Shown here piece by piece: positions 7,761 through 16,797 of a stretch of DNA of 64,000 bases (positions are counted from its first letter, which is position 1; every line of letters starts with the position of its first letter). The notes under the pieces were generated by a model. The model was not told the origin of the DNA and did not search any database. It worked only from the letters and a program-made list of their open reading frames with translations. The position numbers were made by a program, and so were the translations under genes. The stretch comes from Enterobacter sp. Bisph1 (GTDB lineage: Bacteria > Pseudomonadota > Gammaproteobacteria > Enterobacterales > Enterobacteriaceae). The stretch is taken from the NCBI RefSeq assembly GCF_000814905.1, contig NZ_JXAG01000023.1, positions 1 through 64,000 of the forward strand, in the 5' to 3' direction.

Positions 7761-9353
7761 TTATTCGATACCGCGGCTGCGTAAATAATCCTCGTAGTTC
7801 CCTGAAAAATCCACCACCCGCTGCGGCGTAATCTCAATCACGCGGGTCGCCAGCGAGCTAACAAATTCGCGGTCGTGGGAGACGAAGATCAGCGTGCCTT
7901 GATACATTTCCAGCGCCATGTTCAGGGATTCGATGGATTCCATATCGAGGTGGTTGGTCGGTTCGTCCATAATCAGGATATTGGGCTTTTCCATCATTAG
8001 CTTGCCGAACAGCATGCGGCCTTTTTCGCCACCGGACAGCACTTTGGCCGGTTTTTTGATATCGTCCTGGCTGAACAGCAGACGCCCGAGGATGCTGCGC
8101 ACCGCTTGCTCGTCATCGCCTTCCTGTTTCCACTGGCTCATCCAGTCGAAGACGCTCAGATCGTTATCAAAATCTTCGGCGTGATCCTGCGCATAGTAAC
8201 CGAGCTGCGCGTTTTCGGACCATTTGACGGTGCCGTGATCGGGTTCTAACTCACCCACCAGGGTTTTCAGCAGAGTGGATTTACCCACGCCGTTGGCACC
8301 CAGAATGGCAATCTTCTCGCCCACTTCCAGCAACAAATTAAAGTTCTTAAACAGCGGACCATCATCGAAGCCTTTAGTAAGGGCTTCCACTTCCAGCGCG
8401 TTACGGAACAGTTTCTTATCCTGCTCAAAGCGAATAAACGGGTTCTGACGGCTGGAGGCTTTAACTTCTTCCAGCTTGATTTTGTCAATTTGACGGGCGC
8501 GGGAAGTCGCCTGGCGAGATTTTGAGGCGTTGGCGCTAAAGCGGCTCACGAAAGATTGCAGGTCCGCAATCTGCGCCTTTTTCTTGGCGTTGTCCGCCAG
8601 CAGACGTTCGCGTGCCTGGGTTGCCGCCGTCATATACTCGTCGTAGTTGCCCGGATAAACGCGCAGCTCGCCGTAGTCGAGATCCGCCATGTGCGTACAG
8701 ACCATGTTCAGGAAGTGACGGTCGTGGGAAATGATGATCATGGTGCTGTCACGCTCGTTCAGCACCTGCTCCAGCCAGCGAATGGTATCGATATCCAGGT
8801 TGTTGGTCGGTTCATCGAGCAGCAGGATATCCGGATTGGCAAACAGCGCCTGCGCCAGGAGCACACGCAGCTTCCAGCCTGGGGCGATTTCGCTCATCGG
8901 GCCGTAATGCTGTTCCACCGGAATACCGACGCCGAGCAGCAGTTCGCCCGCGCGGGCTTCCGCTGAGTAGCCGTCCATTTCGCCATATTCGACTTCGAGG
9001 TCGGCCACTTTATAGCCATCCTCCTCGCTCATCTCAGCGAGGCCGTAAATGCGGTCGCGTTCCTGTTTTACCTGCCACAGTTCCGCATGACCCATAATCA
9101 CCGTGTCGAGCACGCTGTACTCTTCAAAGGCGAACTGATCCTGGCGCAGCTTACCGATGCGCTCATTCGGATCGAGAGAGACGTTGCCCAGCGTCGGCTC
9201 TAAATCGCCGCCGAGGATCTTCATAAAGGTGGATTTTCCACTTCCGTTAGCCCCGATCAGGCCGTAACGGTTGCCGCCGCCAAATTTGACGGAGATATTT
9301 TCGAACAGCGGTTTGCTGCCGAATTGCATGGTGACGTTGCTGGTGACTAACAC
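7761..9353 (-). CDS. ybiT: YbiT, ABC-F family ATPase
   Basis: Encodes 530 residues, exactly the E. coli YbiT length, and near-identical to it. It has two ABC domains without membrane segments. Domain 1 has the Walker [10 protein letters not shown] near residue 35 and Walker [13 protein letters not shown]; its signature is the degenerate [14 protein letters not shown] typical of YbiT. A charged linker (about residues 245-305) follows. Domain 2 has GANGVGKST, the signature [10 protein letters not shown] and [15 protein letters not shown] proteins bind the ribosomal E site and relieve stalled or drug-bound states; YbiT belongs to the EttA/Uup/YheS/YbiT group. It is transcribed divergently from ldtB, with about 206 bp between starts. 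Confidence 0.97.
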   Translation of the reverse strand: MLVTSNVTMQFGSKPLFENISVKFGGGNRYGLIGANGSGKSTFMKILGGDLEPTLGNVSLDPNERIGKLRQDQFAFEEYSVLDTVIMGHAELWQVKQERDRIYGLAEMSEEDGYKVADLEVEYGEMDGYSAEARAGELLLGVGIPVEQHYGPMSEIAPGWKLRVLLAQALFANPDILLLDEPTNNLDIDTIRWLEQVLNERDSTMIIISHDRHFLNMVCTHMADLDYGELRVYPGNYDEYMTAATQARERLLADNAKKKAQIADLQSFVSRFSANASKSRQATSRARQIDKIKLEEVKASSRQNPFIRFEQDKKLFRNALEVEALTKGFDDGPLFKNFNLLLEVGEKIAILGANGVGKSTLLKTLVGELEPDHGTVKWSENAQLGYYAQDHAEDFDNDLSVFDWMSQWKQEGDDEQAVRSILGRLLFSQDDIKKPAKVLSGGEKGRMLFGKLMMEKPNILIMDEPTNHLDMESIESLNMALEMYQGTLIFVSHDREFVSSLATRVIEITPQRVVDFSGNYEDYLRSRGIE

Positions 9354-9559
9354 AGAGGTATCCTGAAATATGTGACAAACGCCCTATTATGCCACAATTC
9401 CGAATTAGATTCCTGCCTGCTGTCAGGCCGCTAAAATGCAAGCAAAGGGAAAAAAGTGTGATTTCGTACACATCTGAATTCCCTGGACGGGGGAATGCAC
9501 ATATAATGCGCTTCCTGCATTCTCAACCCAACGGCCAGTTTGGCAATATCTTGCATAAG

Positions 9560-10480
9560 ATGAACATGAAATTAACAACCCTTTTAGCGGCGGCATTTGC
9601 TGTCGTGGGATTTTGCAAAAGCGCGTCTGCTGTTACTTATCCGCTACCGACCGATGGTAGCCGTCTGATTGGCCAGAACCAGGTCGTCACTATTCCGGAA
9701 GGCAATACGCAGCCGCTGGAATATTTTGCGGCTGAGTATCAAATGGGCCTGTCTAACATGCTGGAAGCAAACCCGGGCATTGACGCCTACCTGCCGAAAG
9801 GCGGCACTGTGATGAACGTACCACAGCAGCTGATCCTGCCGGATACGGTTCACGAAGGGATCGTGATTAACAGTGCAGAGATGCGCCTCTACTACTATCC
9901 GAAAGGTACCAACACGGTAATCGTGCTACCTATCGGTATCGGCCAGTTGGGCAAGGACACCCCAATTGCCTGGACCACCAAAGTAGAGCGTAAAAAAGCC
10001 GGCCCGACCTGGACGCCGACGGCGAAGATGCACGCGGAATACGTGGCCATGGGCCAGCCGCTGCCGCCAGTGGTTCCGGCAGGCCCGGATAACCCGATGG
10101 GTCTGTACGCGCTCTATATCGGTCGCCTGTACGCCATTCACGGCACCAACGCCAACTTCGGTATCGGCCTGCGCGTCAGCCACGGCTGCGTGCGTCTGCG
10201 TAACGACGACATTAAATTCCTGTTCGAAAACGTACCGGTCGATACGCGCGTACAGTTTATTGATGAGCCGGTAAAAGCGACCACCGAGCCGGATGGCAGC
10301 CGTTATATCGAGGTTCACAACCCGCTGTCGACCACCGAAGCCCAGTTCACCGGCGGTGAGATCGTGCCGATTGCGCTGACCAAAGCGGTGCAGACCGTCA
10401 CCAATCAGTCTGACGTCGATGCTAACGTAGTGGAGCAGGCGGTTCAGAACCGTTCCGGGATGCCGGTTCGTGTCAACTGA
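9560..10480 (+). CDS. ldtB: L,D-transpeptidase LdtB (YbiS)
   Basis: Encodes 306 residues. The start is MNMKLTTLL, which gives a normal Sec signal peptide ending ASA near residue 24 and matches E. coli YbiS; upstream in-frame starts would not. A LysM-like peptidoglycan-binding segment (about 42-94) precedes the YkuD catalytic domain, with His194 in YAIHGTN and the nucleophile Cys210 in SHGCVRLR. In the periplasm LdtB attaches Braun lipoprotein to the meso-diaminopimelate of peptidoglycan; E. coli also has ErfK, YcfS and YnhG in this family. The gene is monocistronic, ending at a strong terminator that reaches the end of the opposing GntR regulator gene. Confidence 0.97.
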   Translation: MNMKLTTLLAAAFAVVGFCKSASAVTYPLPTDGSRLIGQNQVVTIPEGNTQPLEYFAAEYQMGLSNMLEANPGIDAYLPKGGTVMNVPQQLILPDTVHEGIVINSAEMRLYYYPKGTNTVIVLPIGIGQLGKDTPIAWTTKVERKKAGPTWTPTAKMHAEYVAMGQPLPPVVPAGPDNPMGLYALYIGRLYAIHGTNANFGIGLRVSHGCVRLRNDDIKFLFENVPVDTRVQFIDEPVKATTEPDGSRYIEVHNPLSTTEAQFTGGEIVPIALTKAVQTVTNQSDVDANVVEQAVQNRSGMPVRVN

Positions 10481-10499
10481 TCAAGCGTAAAAGAGAACA

Positions 10500-10526
10500 A
10501 GCGGAGCCTCGGCTCCGCTTTTTTTT
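10500..10526 (+). terminator. Rho-independent terminator of ldtB
   Basis: AGCGGAGCC (10500-10508) pairs perfectly with GGCTCCGCT (10511-10519) and is followed by a run of T. The T-run overlaps the last codon of the convergent GntR gene. Confidence 0.9.
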
Positions 10527-11241
10527 ACCCGTTATTGACCACAATAATGCCGCCGTGATCGTAGCGGTAATGGCAATGGGCGTATTCGAGCGGGGTTCCG
10601 TCTTCCAGGTAGATCACCTGCTCCACTTCCAGCACCGGATCCGTCTCTTCACAGTTGAGATACTGCTTATCTTCTGCGCCGGGTTTGAGGGCGCGTACAA
10701 TGCGGTACGACCCCATAATTTTTAGCGCCAGATCGTCTTGTACGTAGCGAAAGACGGAGCTTTCGAGATGGCCACGGTTTAACCCCGGCACCAGATTTAC
10801 CGGCATCAGCGTAAACTCCAGCGACATCGGCTCGCCTTCCAGCAGACGCAGGCGGATAAAGTCATAGACCGGATCGTCCGGCCCCACCAGCAGCGAGGCC
10901 TGCTCTTTTTCCGTCGGGAAACGCAGTTCGAAGCGGATGATTTTACTGGTGACCTGGCCCACATTTTCCCAGGTTTTGGTGGCACCAAAATAGTCGCTAC
11001 CGGGCAGATCCCAGCGCGATTGCTGCAGGAAGTTTTTACGGATAAAGGTTCCCTGCCCCTGGCGGGTATAAACCAGCCCTTCCACAATCAGCTGACGCAT
11101 CGCCTGCTGAATGGTCATACGGCTGGTTTCAAACTCTGCCGCCAGCGCAAACTGATCCGGCAGCGCTGCGCTGGCCGCGTACTCTTGGCTGAGAATACGC
11201 CGCTTTATTTCCCGCGCGATAGTGATGTATTTTGCCGCCAT
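10525..11241 (-). CDS. GntR/HutC-family transcriptional regulator of the beta-glucoside PTS operon
   Basis: Encodes 238 residues: an N-terminal winged helix of the GntR type (residues about 5-70, with ETSRMTIQQAMRQLIVEGL as the recognition region and QGQGTFI as the wing), then a UTRA ligand-binding domain (about 90-235) with LEFTLMPVNLVPGL and LEVEQVIYLEDGTPLEYAHCHYR. UTRA-type GntR regulators commonly sense a phosphorylated sugar. It is the last gene of a leftward operon, 15 bp after the EIIC gene. The two identical palindromes before the first gene of the operon (13984-14016) are the likely operators, giving autoregulation. Confidence 0.88.
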   Translation of the reverse strand: MAAKYITIAREIKRRILSQEYAASAALPDQFALAAEFETSRMTIQQAMRQLIVEGLVYTRQGQGTFIRKNFLQQSRWDLPGSDYFGATKTWENVGQVTSKIIRFELRFPTEKEQASLLVGPDDPVYDFIRLRLLEGEPMSLEFTLMPVNLVPGLNRGHLESSVFRYVQDDLALKIMGSYRIVRALKPGAEDKQYLNCEETDPVLEVEQVIYLEDGTPLEYAHCHYRYDHGGIIVVNNG

Positions 11242-11256
11242 AGCCTTCCTTTATTG

Positions 11257-12576
11257 TCAGTCTATCCCATTGTTTTTTAAGGCCACTCTCTCGGCAATTT
11301 TGAGGAAAGGCAGGTAGAAGAATACACCAAAGATGATGATTATCAACTGCACCACCACGGCTCGCCAGTCGCCCGCCGTCGCCAGCCAGGCGCTTAAAAT
11401 CGGCGGCGTAGTCCACGGGATCATCACCACGCAGTGGGAGATCCAACCGAGCGTGGTGCAGATCCAGGCAAAGCCGATGCCAATGGCGGGCAGCAGCACA
11501 AAGGGGATCATTAGCGGCAAGTTAAAGACAATCGGCAGACCAAAAATCACCGGTTCATTAATGTTAAACAGCCCCGGCGAGATGGCGAGGCGCGCCACTT
11601 GTTTTGCCGATTTCTGCCGGGCGAAGAGAAAGATCGCGATCAGCAGCGATAGCGTGCTGCCCGTGCCGCCAATCATGCCAAAGGTGGGGACAAAAATATT
11701 ATTGATAATATGCGGAATCGGCTGACCGTTAGCGAAGGCCAGCATATTTTCATTGGTATTAATCAGCAGCAGCGGCTCAAGGATCACGCCATTGACTACC
11801 GTCTGATGAATCCCAAGGGTAAAGAGGAAGTTACCGAAGCTATAGATAAACAGCGTGCCCGGTAAACTGGTGTTGATCTGCCGCAGCGGCTGCTGGATAA
11901 GGGTGGTGATGAGATGGATTAAGTCCGTCTGCAACAGATTCGCCAGCAACGCGGCAACGATAGCGAACAGCGAGAGGGTGATAATCGCCGGGATCAGCGA
12001 GGAAAACGACTGCCCCACCGCCGCCGGGACATTTTCGCCAAGGGAAATGTTGAATTTCTTCACGCTGGCGACGCGAATAAACAGTTCGGTGGAGAGCAGA
12101 CCGATAATCACCCCGGCGAAAATGCCCGTCGTACCGATGTTGGAGAACGCCAGCAACTGCGTCACGCTGACGGTAGTTTTAGCGCCAACGGGCACCACCT
12201 CAAGCTGCATCGGCATCATGATAATAAAACTGGAGAGCGCAATCACCACCGCCGATACCGGGTTGGGGAAGTTTTTATTGCGCGCCAGCGACCAGGCGGT
12301 CATGGGCGCAATCAATAGCGCGGCGATATTTAGCGTGCCGTTGATCACCGCTTCGCCCCATACTTTAAAGCGCGCCAGCGTCTCCCCTTCCAGCACCCAG
12401 GGGAAAATCACGTTATTGATCAACACCGCCAGCCCGGCGAGGATAAAAATGGGCATCACCGCGGCAAAGGCGTCACGCAGCGAACGCAGATGCACCTGAT
12501 TGGCCAGCCGGGCGGAAAACTCCACGAACTTATCGACGAATGACTGCATTTTCGGAGTGATGTTGCTGTCAGACAT
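11257..12576 (-). CDS. PTS lactose/cellobiose-family EIIC permease
   Basis: Encodes 439 residues with about ten hydrophobic segments and the hallmarks of the CelB/ChbC EIIC family: His257 in TLGIHQTVVNG and Glu341 in NINEPVIFGLP, the residues that hold the sugar in the ChbC structure. This subunit carries the sugar across the inner membrane while EIIB phosphorylates it. No EIIA or EIIB gene is present in the operon or elsewhere in the window, so it must borrow those subunits. It lies between the GH1 phospho-glucosidase (18 bp upstream) and the GntR regulator (15 bp downstream). Confidence 0.92.
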   Translation of the reverse strand: MSDSNITPKMQSFVDKFVEFSARLANQVHLRSLRDAFAAVMPIFILAGLAVLINNVIFPWVLEGETLARFKVWGEAVINGTLNIAALLIAPMTAWSLARNKNFPNPVSAVVIALSSFIIMMPMQLEVVPVGAKTTVSVTQLLAFSNIGTTGIFAGVIIGLLSTELFIRVASVKKFNISLGENVPAAVGQSFSSLIPAIITLSLFAIVAALLANLLQTDLIHLITTLIQQPLRQINTSLPGTLFIYSFGNFLFTLGIHQTVVNGVILEPLLLINTNENMLAFANGQPIPHIINNIFVPTFGMIGGTGSTLSLLIAIFLFARQKSAKQVARLAISPGLFNINEPVIFGLPIVFNLPLMIPFVLLPAIGIGFAWICTTLGWISHCVVMIPWTTPPILSAWLATAGDWRAVVVQLIIIIFGVFFYLPFLKIAERVALKNNGID

Positions 12577-12594
12577 TGCGCTCTCCTCTCGTAT

Positions 12595-13971
12595 TTACAT
12601 GTCGCGGCCGTTGCTGCGACACACCTGCTGTAGCCAGCGATAGCTCTTTTTCGGTACGCGTTTTAAATCTTTTAAATCATGATTATCACGATTGACGTAG
12701 ACCACGCCGTAGCGCTTACGCATATCCCCCTGCGAGCTGAGAATGTCGATCAGCCCCCAGCCGAGATAGCCGATCACCTGCGCGCCGTCTTCAAAGATGG
12801 CGTCCTTCATCGCCTGGATATGATCGCGGTGATAAGCGATGCGGTAATCGTCCGCGACCGGATTGACACCGTCCCAGCTTTCAATCACGCCGATACCGTT
12901 CTCAATTGGGAAAACCGGTAAGCGCCAGTCGTTGTAATAGCGGGTGATAATGGCGCGAAAGCCCAGCGGATCGATCTGCCAGCCCCATTCGGTTGCCTCA
13001 AGATAAGGGTTCGCTTTGTCGCCCTGCTCCAGGTAGTAGTTCACCGGCGAGCCCGGTGCGATAGCGTCGCTGTCGAGGGTTTTACTGGCGTAGTAGCTGA
13101 AGGCCATAAAGTCGTTTTTCATCCGCACGATTTGCGCCAGATCCTCATCGCGATAGATATCGCGGAAGCCTTCCCGATCGACCACCGCCATTACTTCCGG
13201 GCTGTAGCCCTGGCCGGCGTAAACCCGCAGCAGGTTCTGATTGAGGAATTCGTCATACTGGGTAGCGCAAAAGACATCGCGCGGTTTACAGGTCGCCGGA
13301 TAGATCAGCTGGTGCGCCAGCATGCCGCCCATTAATTTGCCAGGCTGGGTATCGTGCAGATAGTGAGTTAACAGCACATGGGCCATCATTACGTGATGCT
13401 GAATTTGATAGAGCTCGCGCAGGGTTTTCTCCCCTTTCAGGTAGCCGCCCACCTGAAACGCTCCCGGCATATGGTAGATATTCTGCTCGTTAAAGGTCAG
13501 CCAGTACTTCACGCGGCTGCCGAAGCAGTCGATCATCTTTTTGCCGTAGCGGACAAAGGCGTCCTGTACGCGCCGATCGGCAAAGCCGTTGTACTGCTCC
13601 GCCAGCGCCAGCGGCATATCGAAGTGATAGAGGCAGATCATCGGCTCAATGCCGCGCGCCAAAAGGTCGTTGATAAAGCGATCATAAAAGGCGATGCCCT
13701 CTTCGTTGAACTCGCCATCCCCCTGCGGGCAAACCCGGCTCCAGGATATCTGGAAGCGATAGCAGTTCATGCCGAGATCCTGCATCAAATCGAAATCTTC
13801 CTGATAGCGGTGGTAAGAATCGGTGGCGACTTTCCAGTCGGAGGCAAATTCGCTGGCTTCGCGGATATCGTAGACAGACATCCCTTTCCCACCCTCACTC
13901 CATGCCCCTTCCGTCTGCATACTGGAGACAGAGTTGCCCCATAAAAATCCGCTCGGTAACGTTTTACTCAT
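12595..13971 (-). CDS. Glycoside hydrolase family 1, 6-phospho-beta-glucosidase
   Basis: Encodes 458 residues from MSKTLPSGFLWG, preceded by GGAGAAAGCGAG; an in-frame ATG 45 bases earlier sits inside the operator and is rejected. The catalytic acid/base is Glu162 in TFNEQN and the nucleophile is Glu357 in FPIENGIG, both as expected for GH1. LSSQGDMRKRYGVVYVNRD near the C terminus resembles the phosphate-binding region of 6-phospho-beta-glycosidases (BglA, BglB, ChbF-like partners). It would hydrolyse the phosphorylated beta-glucoside imported by the EIIC next to it. First gene of the operon. Confidence 0.92.
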   Translation of the reverse strand: MSKTLPSGFLWGNSVSSMQTEGAWSEGGKGMSVYDIREASEFASDWKVATDSYHRYQEDFDLMQDLGMNCYRFQISWSRVCPQGDGEFNEEGIAFYDRFINDLLARGIEPMICLYHFDMPLALAEQYNGFADRRVQDAFVRYGKKMIDCFGSRVKYWLTFNEQNIYHMPGAFQVGGYLKGEKTLRELYQIQHHVMMAHVLLTHYLHDTQPGKLMGGMLAHQLIYPATCKPRDVFCATQYDEFLNQNLLRVYAGQGYSPEVMAVVDREGFRDIYRDEDLAQIVRMKNDFMAFSYYASKTLDSDAIAPGSPVNYYLEQGDKANPYLEATEWGWQIDPLGFRAIITRYYNDWRLPVFPIENGIGVIESWDGVNPVADDYRIAYHRDHIQAMKDAIFEDGAQVIGYLGWGLIDILSSQGDMRKRYGVVYVNRDNHDLKDLKRVPKKSYRWLQQVCRSNGRDM

Positions 13972-13983
13972 CTCGCTTTCTCC

Positions 13984-14016
13984 ATGACTAGTCATTTTAA
14001 ATATATGACTAGTCAT
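13984..14016. promoter_or_regulatory. Twin operator palindromes of the beta-glucoside PTS operon
   Basis: The perfect 12-bp palindrome ATGACTAGTCAT occurs at 13984-13995 and 14005-14016, 21 bp centre to centre (two helical turns). The second copy extends to 16 bp. They end 13 bp before the GH1 start codon. GntR/HutC-type regulators typically bind short palindromes of this kind, so these are the likely binding sites of the regulator encoded at the end of the operon. Confidence 0.8.
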
Positions 14017-14124
14017 ATAGATAAAAGCGAAAAAATGAGCAAAAGGGGCGAGACGGTTTTGTGACGCTATTCGAAGGAAAAGAGAACGCGACGGGATGTA
14101 CGTCGCGTTTTTAGGCGGGGAGAT

Positions 14125-15171
14125 TTATTGCGCGTTTAATTGATTACGACGGTATTCGCCCTGGCGTTCAAACATCCAGCCAGGATATTCGCGCGGCAGT
14201 GCGCTCACTTCATCGAGCTGGCGCAGTTCCTCATCGCTCAGACGAATGGCGGTGGCGGCAATGTTTTCGTCCAGTTGTTCCGGGCGTTTCGCACCGATAA
14301 TCACGCTGGTGACCGCCTGCTGATGCAGCAGCCAGGCGAGTGCGATTTGTGCCACGGAAACGCCTTTGTCGTCGGCAATGACGCGCATCACATCCACGCA
14401 GTCAAAGGCGCGATCTTTATTAACCGGCGGGAAGTCGAACGCCAGCCGACGTCCGCCCGTTTGCGATTGCCCTTCACGATCGTATTTACCGCTCAGCAGG
14501 CCGCCCGCCAGCGGGCTCCAGACCATCAAACCCACGCCTTCGCTTTGCATCATCGGCACCAGTTCGCGCTCAAGATCGCGCCCGGCAATGGTGTAATAGG
14601 CCTGCAGCGAGGCAAAACGCGCAAGACCCAGGCGCTCAGAAAGGCCCAGCGCTTTGGTGATTTGCCACGCCGCCCAGTTGGAGACGCCGATATAACGCAC
14701 ATGCCCGTGCCTCACCAGGATATCCAGCGCATACAGGGTCTCTTCAATCGGCGTGGCCGGATCGAAACCATGTAACTGATAGAGGTCGATATGATCGAGC
14801 TGCATACGGCGCAGGCTCTCTTTCACGCTGTGCATGATGTGATAACGGGAATTGCCGCGCGAGTTAACCCCGGCGGTACCGGTTTCGCCAAACACTTTGG
14901 TGGCGACAATGACATTTTCACGCGGCACTTTCAGGTTTTTTAACGCCTGCCCGGTGATCTCCTCGGAACGGCCATTGGCATATACATCGGCGGTATCGAT
15001 AAAGTTAATACCGGCATCGAGGGCGCTGCCGATTAGCTGTTCAGCTTGCGCCTGCTGCAGCTGGCCGATTTTGCTCCACATACTTTCGCTATCGTCGCCG
15101 CCGAAGGTCATCGTGCCCAGGCACAATTCAGAAACAAAGAGTCCCGTATTGCCTAGTTTTTTGTATCGCAT
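14125..15171 (-). CDS. Aldo/keto reductase
   Basis: Encodes 348 residues from MRYKKLGNTGLFVSELCLGTM. The ATG at 15171 is 8 bases after GAGGAG; an in-frame GTG at 15180 would place the ribosome site inside the gene start. Family features: DTADVYANGRSEE (catalytic Asp and Tyr), ATKVFG (Lys), and YQLHGFDP (His), then GVSNWAAWQ and the C-terminal NADPH-binding IIGAKRPEQLDEN. Members reduce aldehydes and ketones with NADPH; the substrate here is unknown. The gene is on the same strand as the efflux operon upstream and the PTS operon downstream, but gaps of 101 and 153 bp suggest separate transcription. Confidence 0.9.
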   Translation of the reverse strand: MRYKKLGNTGLFVSELCLGTMTFGGDDSESMWSKIGQLQQAQAEQLIGSALDAGINFIDTADVYANGRSEEITGQALKNLKVPRENVIVATKVFGETGTAGVNSRGNSRYHIMHSVKESLRRMQLDHIDLYQLHGFDPATPIEETLYALDILVRHGHVRYIGVSNWAAWQITKALGLSERLGLARFASLQAYYTIAGRDLERELVPMMQSEGVGLMVWSPLAGGLLSGKYDREGQSQTGGRRLAFDFPPVNKDRAFDCVDVMRVIADDKGVSVAQIALAWLLHQQAVTSVIIGAKRPEQLDENIAATAIRLSDEELRQLDEVSALPREYPGWMFERQGEYRRNQLNAQ

Positions 15172-15272
15172 GGAGTCCACTCCTCATCGCTTGGGTTGAA
15201 GCAGACAGTTATACGCACTCTACCTCCGCGGCGAATGTGAGGATCCTGCCTGTTTCTTGCCCATTTCTCTGA

Positions 15273-16796
15273 TTATCCGCGTGGCGCTTCGCCAAACACT
15301 TTGTAATCAGGAAGTTGCACGTTTTGATACGGCTCCCAACCGCCGCCGAGGGCTTTATAGAGCGCCACCAGATCGAGGCTGCTCTGCACCCGCGCCTGCT
15401 CCCGCTGCTGGCTGGCCTGCGCGAGTTGGCGCTGTGCATCCAGCACATCAATAAAGCTGGCGATCCCTTGACGATAGCTGTTGTTGGCAAGGGAAAACGC
15501 GTTTTGCAAGGCGCTCAGAGTCTTATCTAACCCCGCTTCCCGCTGTTGATCGGCACGATAGCTGACTAACGCATTCTCCACATCGCCCAGCGCACTGAGT
15601 ATCGTCTGTCGATAGTTTAGCACCGCTGCGCCTTGCTGCGCGCGCGCCAGTTTCACGCTTGATACCAGCCGTCCGCCCTGGAAGATAGGAATCGACACTT
15701 GCGGACCAACGCTATAAAAGTGGCTGCTCCAGTCCGTCAGCCAGTTGGTTTCGCTGTTGCGCAGGCCAAACTGACCGCTCAGGGAGAGGCTGGGGAACAA
15801 CTGAGCGACGGAGACGCCAATCTGCGCCGTGGCGGCATGCAGGCTGGCTTCCGCCTCGCGTACGTCCGGGCGACGACGTGCCAGCGTGGAAGGGATCCCG
15901 GTCGGCACAATGTCCGGCAGCGCCGGTAACGGCTGCGTATTTTGCAGTTCGCTGTCCAGCGCACCGGGGGCTTTGCCGAGCAGAACCGCCAGCGCGTTCA
16001 TCGCCTGCCGCTCCTGCGCTTCATATTGCGGCAGTTGCGCCTCCAGGTTGCCGATCTGCGCGCGGGCATTTTCCACATCAAGCTGTGGTGAAAGGCCGCC
16101 TTTTTGCCGGTTTTCCGTCAGAGTAAAGGTCTGCTCAGCGCTGTCGATCTGTGTTTTCATCGTGCGGATGATGCTCTGCGCGCCGCGCAGTTGCAGCCAT
16201 GCGCGCGCCACTTCCGCTTCCAGCGACACTAACGCATCGTTACGCTGCTCTATCGCTTGCTGCTGCTGCGCCGAAGCCGCTTCTACCTGACGGCGCACTT
16301 TGCCCCACAGATCCAGTTCCCACTGGGCATCGAAACTGCCCTGATAGAGATTTACCGGCTGGGTCAGCGCACCCAGCGCGCCGCTAATGGCCGGATCGGC
16401 ATTATCCAGCTGTCCATAAACGTCATGGGATTTTAACTCACCTTCAATGCCTAACTGCTGCCGCGTTGCTTTCAGCGAACCGTTAACGGCGGGCAGAAAC
16501 GCGCCGCCCGCCTGGTTAATCTGCTCCCGCGCGCCGGCGATGCGCAGCACCGTTTGCTGCAGCGACAAATTGCCGGCAATCGCCCGCTCAATCAGGCTAT
16601 TAAGCTGTGGCGACTGGAAGGTAGTCCACCAGCGGGGATTGATCGCCTGCGAAGAGGTGCGGGATTTTACCTCGTTATCCCCCGCATCGTTCCAGCGCGC
16701 GGGGGTTTGCGGTTTGGGCGCCTGGTAATCCGGCCCAACGGCGCAGCCTGCCAGCCACAGGGATAAGAGGGTTACGGGGAAACGACACCACGTCAT
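15273..16796 (-). CDS. Outer-membrane efflux lipoprotein (NodT/OprM family)
   Basis: Encodes 507 residues with a lipoprotein signal: LWLAGC, lipidated Cys18. The rest has the two-repeat TolC-like plan, with PVNLYQGSFDAQWELDLWGKVRRQVE and VSIPIFQGGRLVSSVKLARAQQ at the membrane barrel segments and long heptad-rich helices between. It would form the outer-membrane channel of the tripartite pump whose adaptor and permease are encoded immediately upstream; its ATG is one base after the permease stop codon. It supplies a dedicated exit duct, where E. coli EmrAB relies on TolC. Confidence 0.93.
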   Translation of the reverse strand: MTWCRFPVTLLSLWLAGCAVGPDYQAPKPQTPARWNDAGDNEVKSRTSSQAINPRWWTTFQSPQLNSLIERAIAGNLSLQQTVLRIAGAREQINQAGGAFLPAVNGSLKATRQQLGIEGELKSHDVYGQLDNADPAISGALGALTQPVNLYQGSFDAQWELDLWGKVRRQVEAASAQQQQAIEQRNDALVSLEAEVARAWLQLRGAQSIIRTMKTQIDSAEQTFTLTENRQKGGLSPQLDVENARAQIGNLEAQLPQYEAQERQAMNALAVLLGKAPGALDSELQNTQPLPALPDIVPTGIPSTLARRRPDVREAEASLHAATAQIGVSVAQLFPSLSLSGQFGLRNSETNWLTDWSSHFYSVGPQVSIPIFQGGRLVSSVKLARAQQGAAVLNYRQTILSALGDVENALVSYRADQQREAGLDKTLSALQNAFSLANNSYRQGIASFIDVLDAQRQLAQASQQREQARVQSSLDLVALYKALGGGWEPYQNVQLPDYKVFGEAPRG

Positions 16797-16797
16797 T

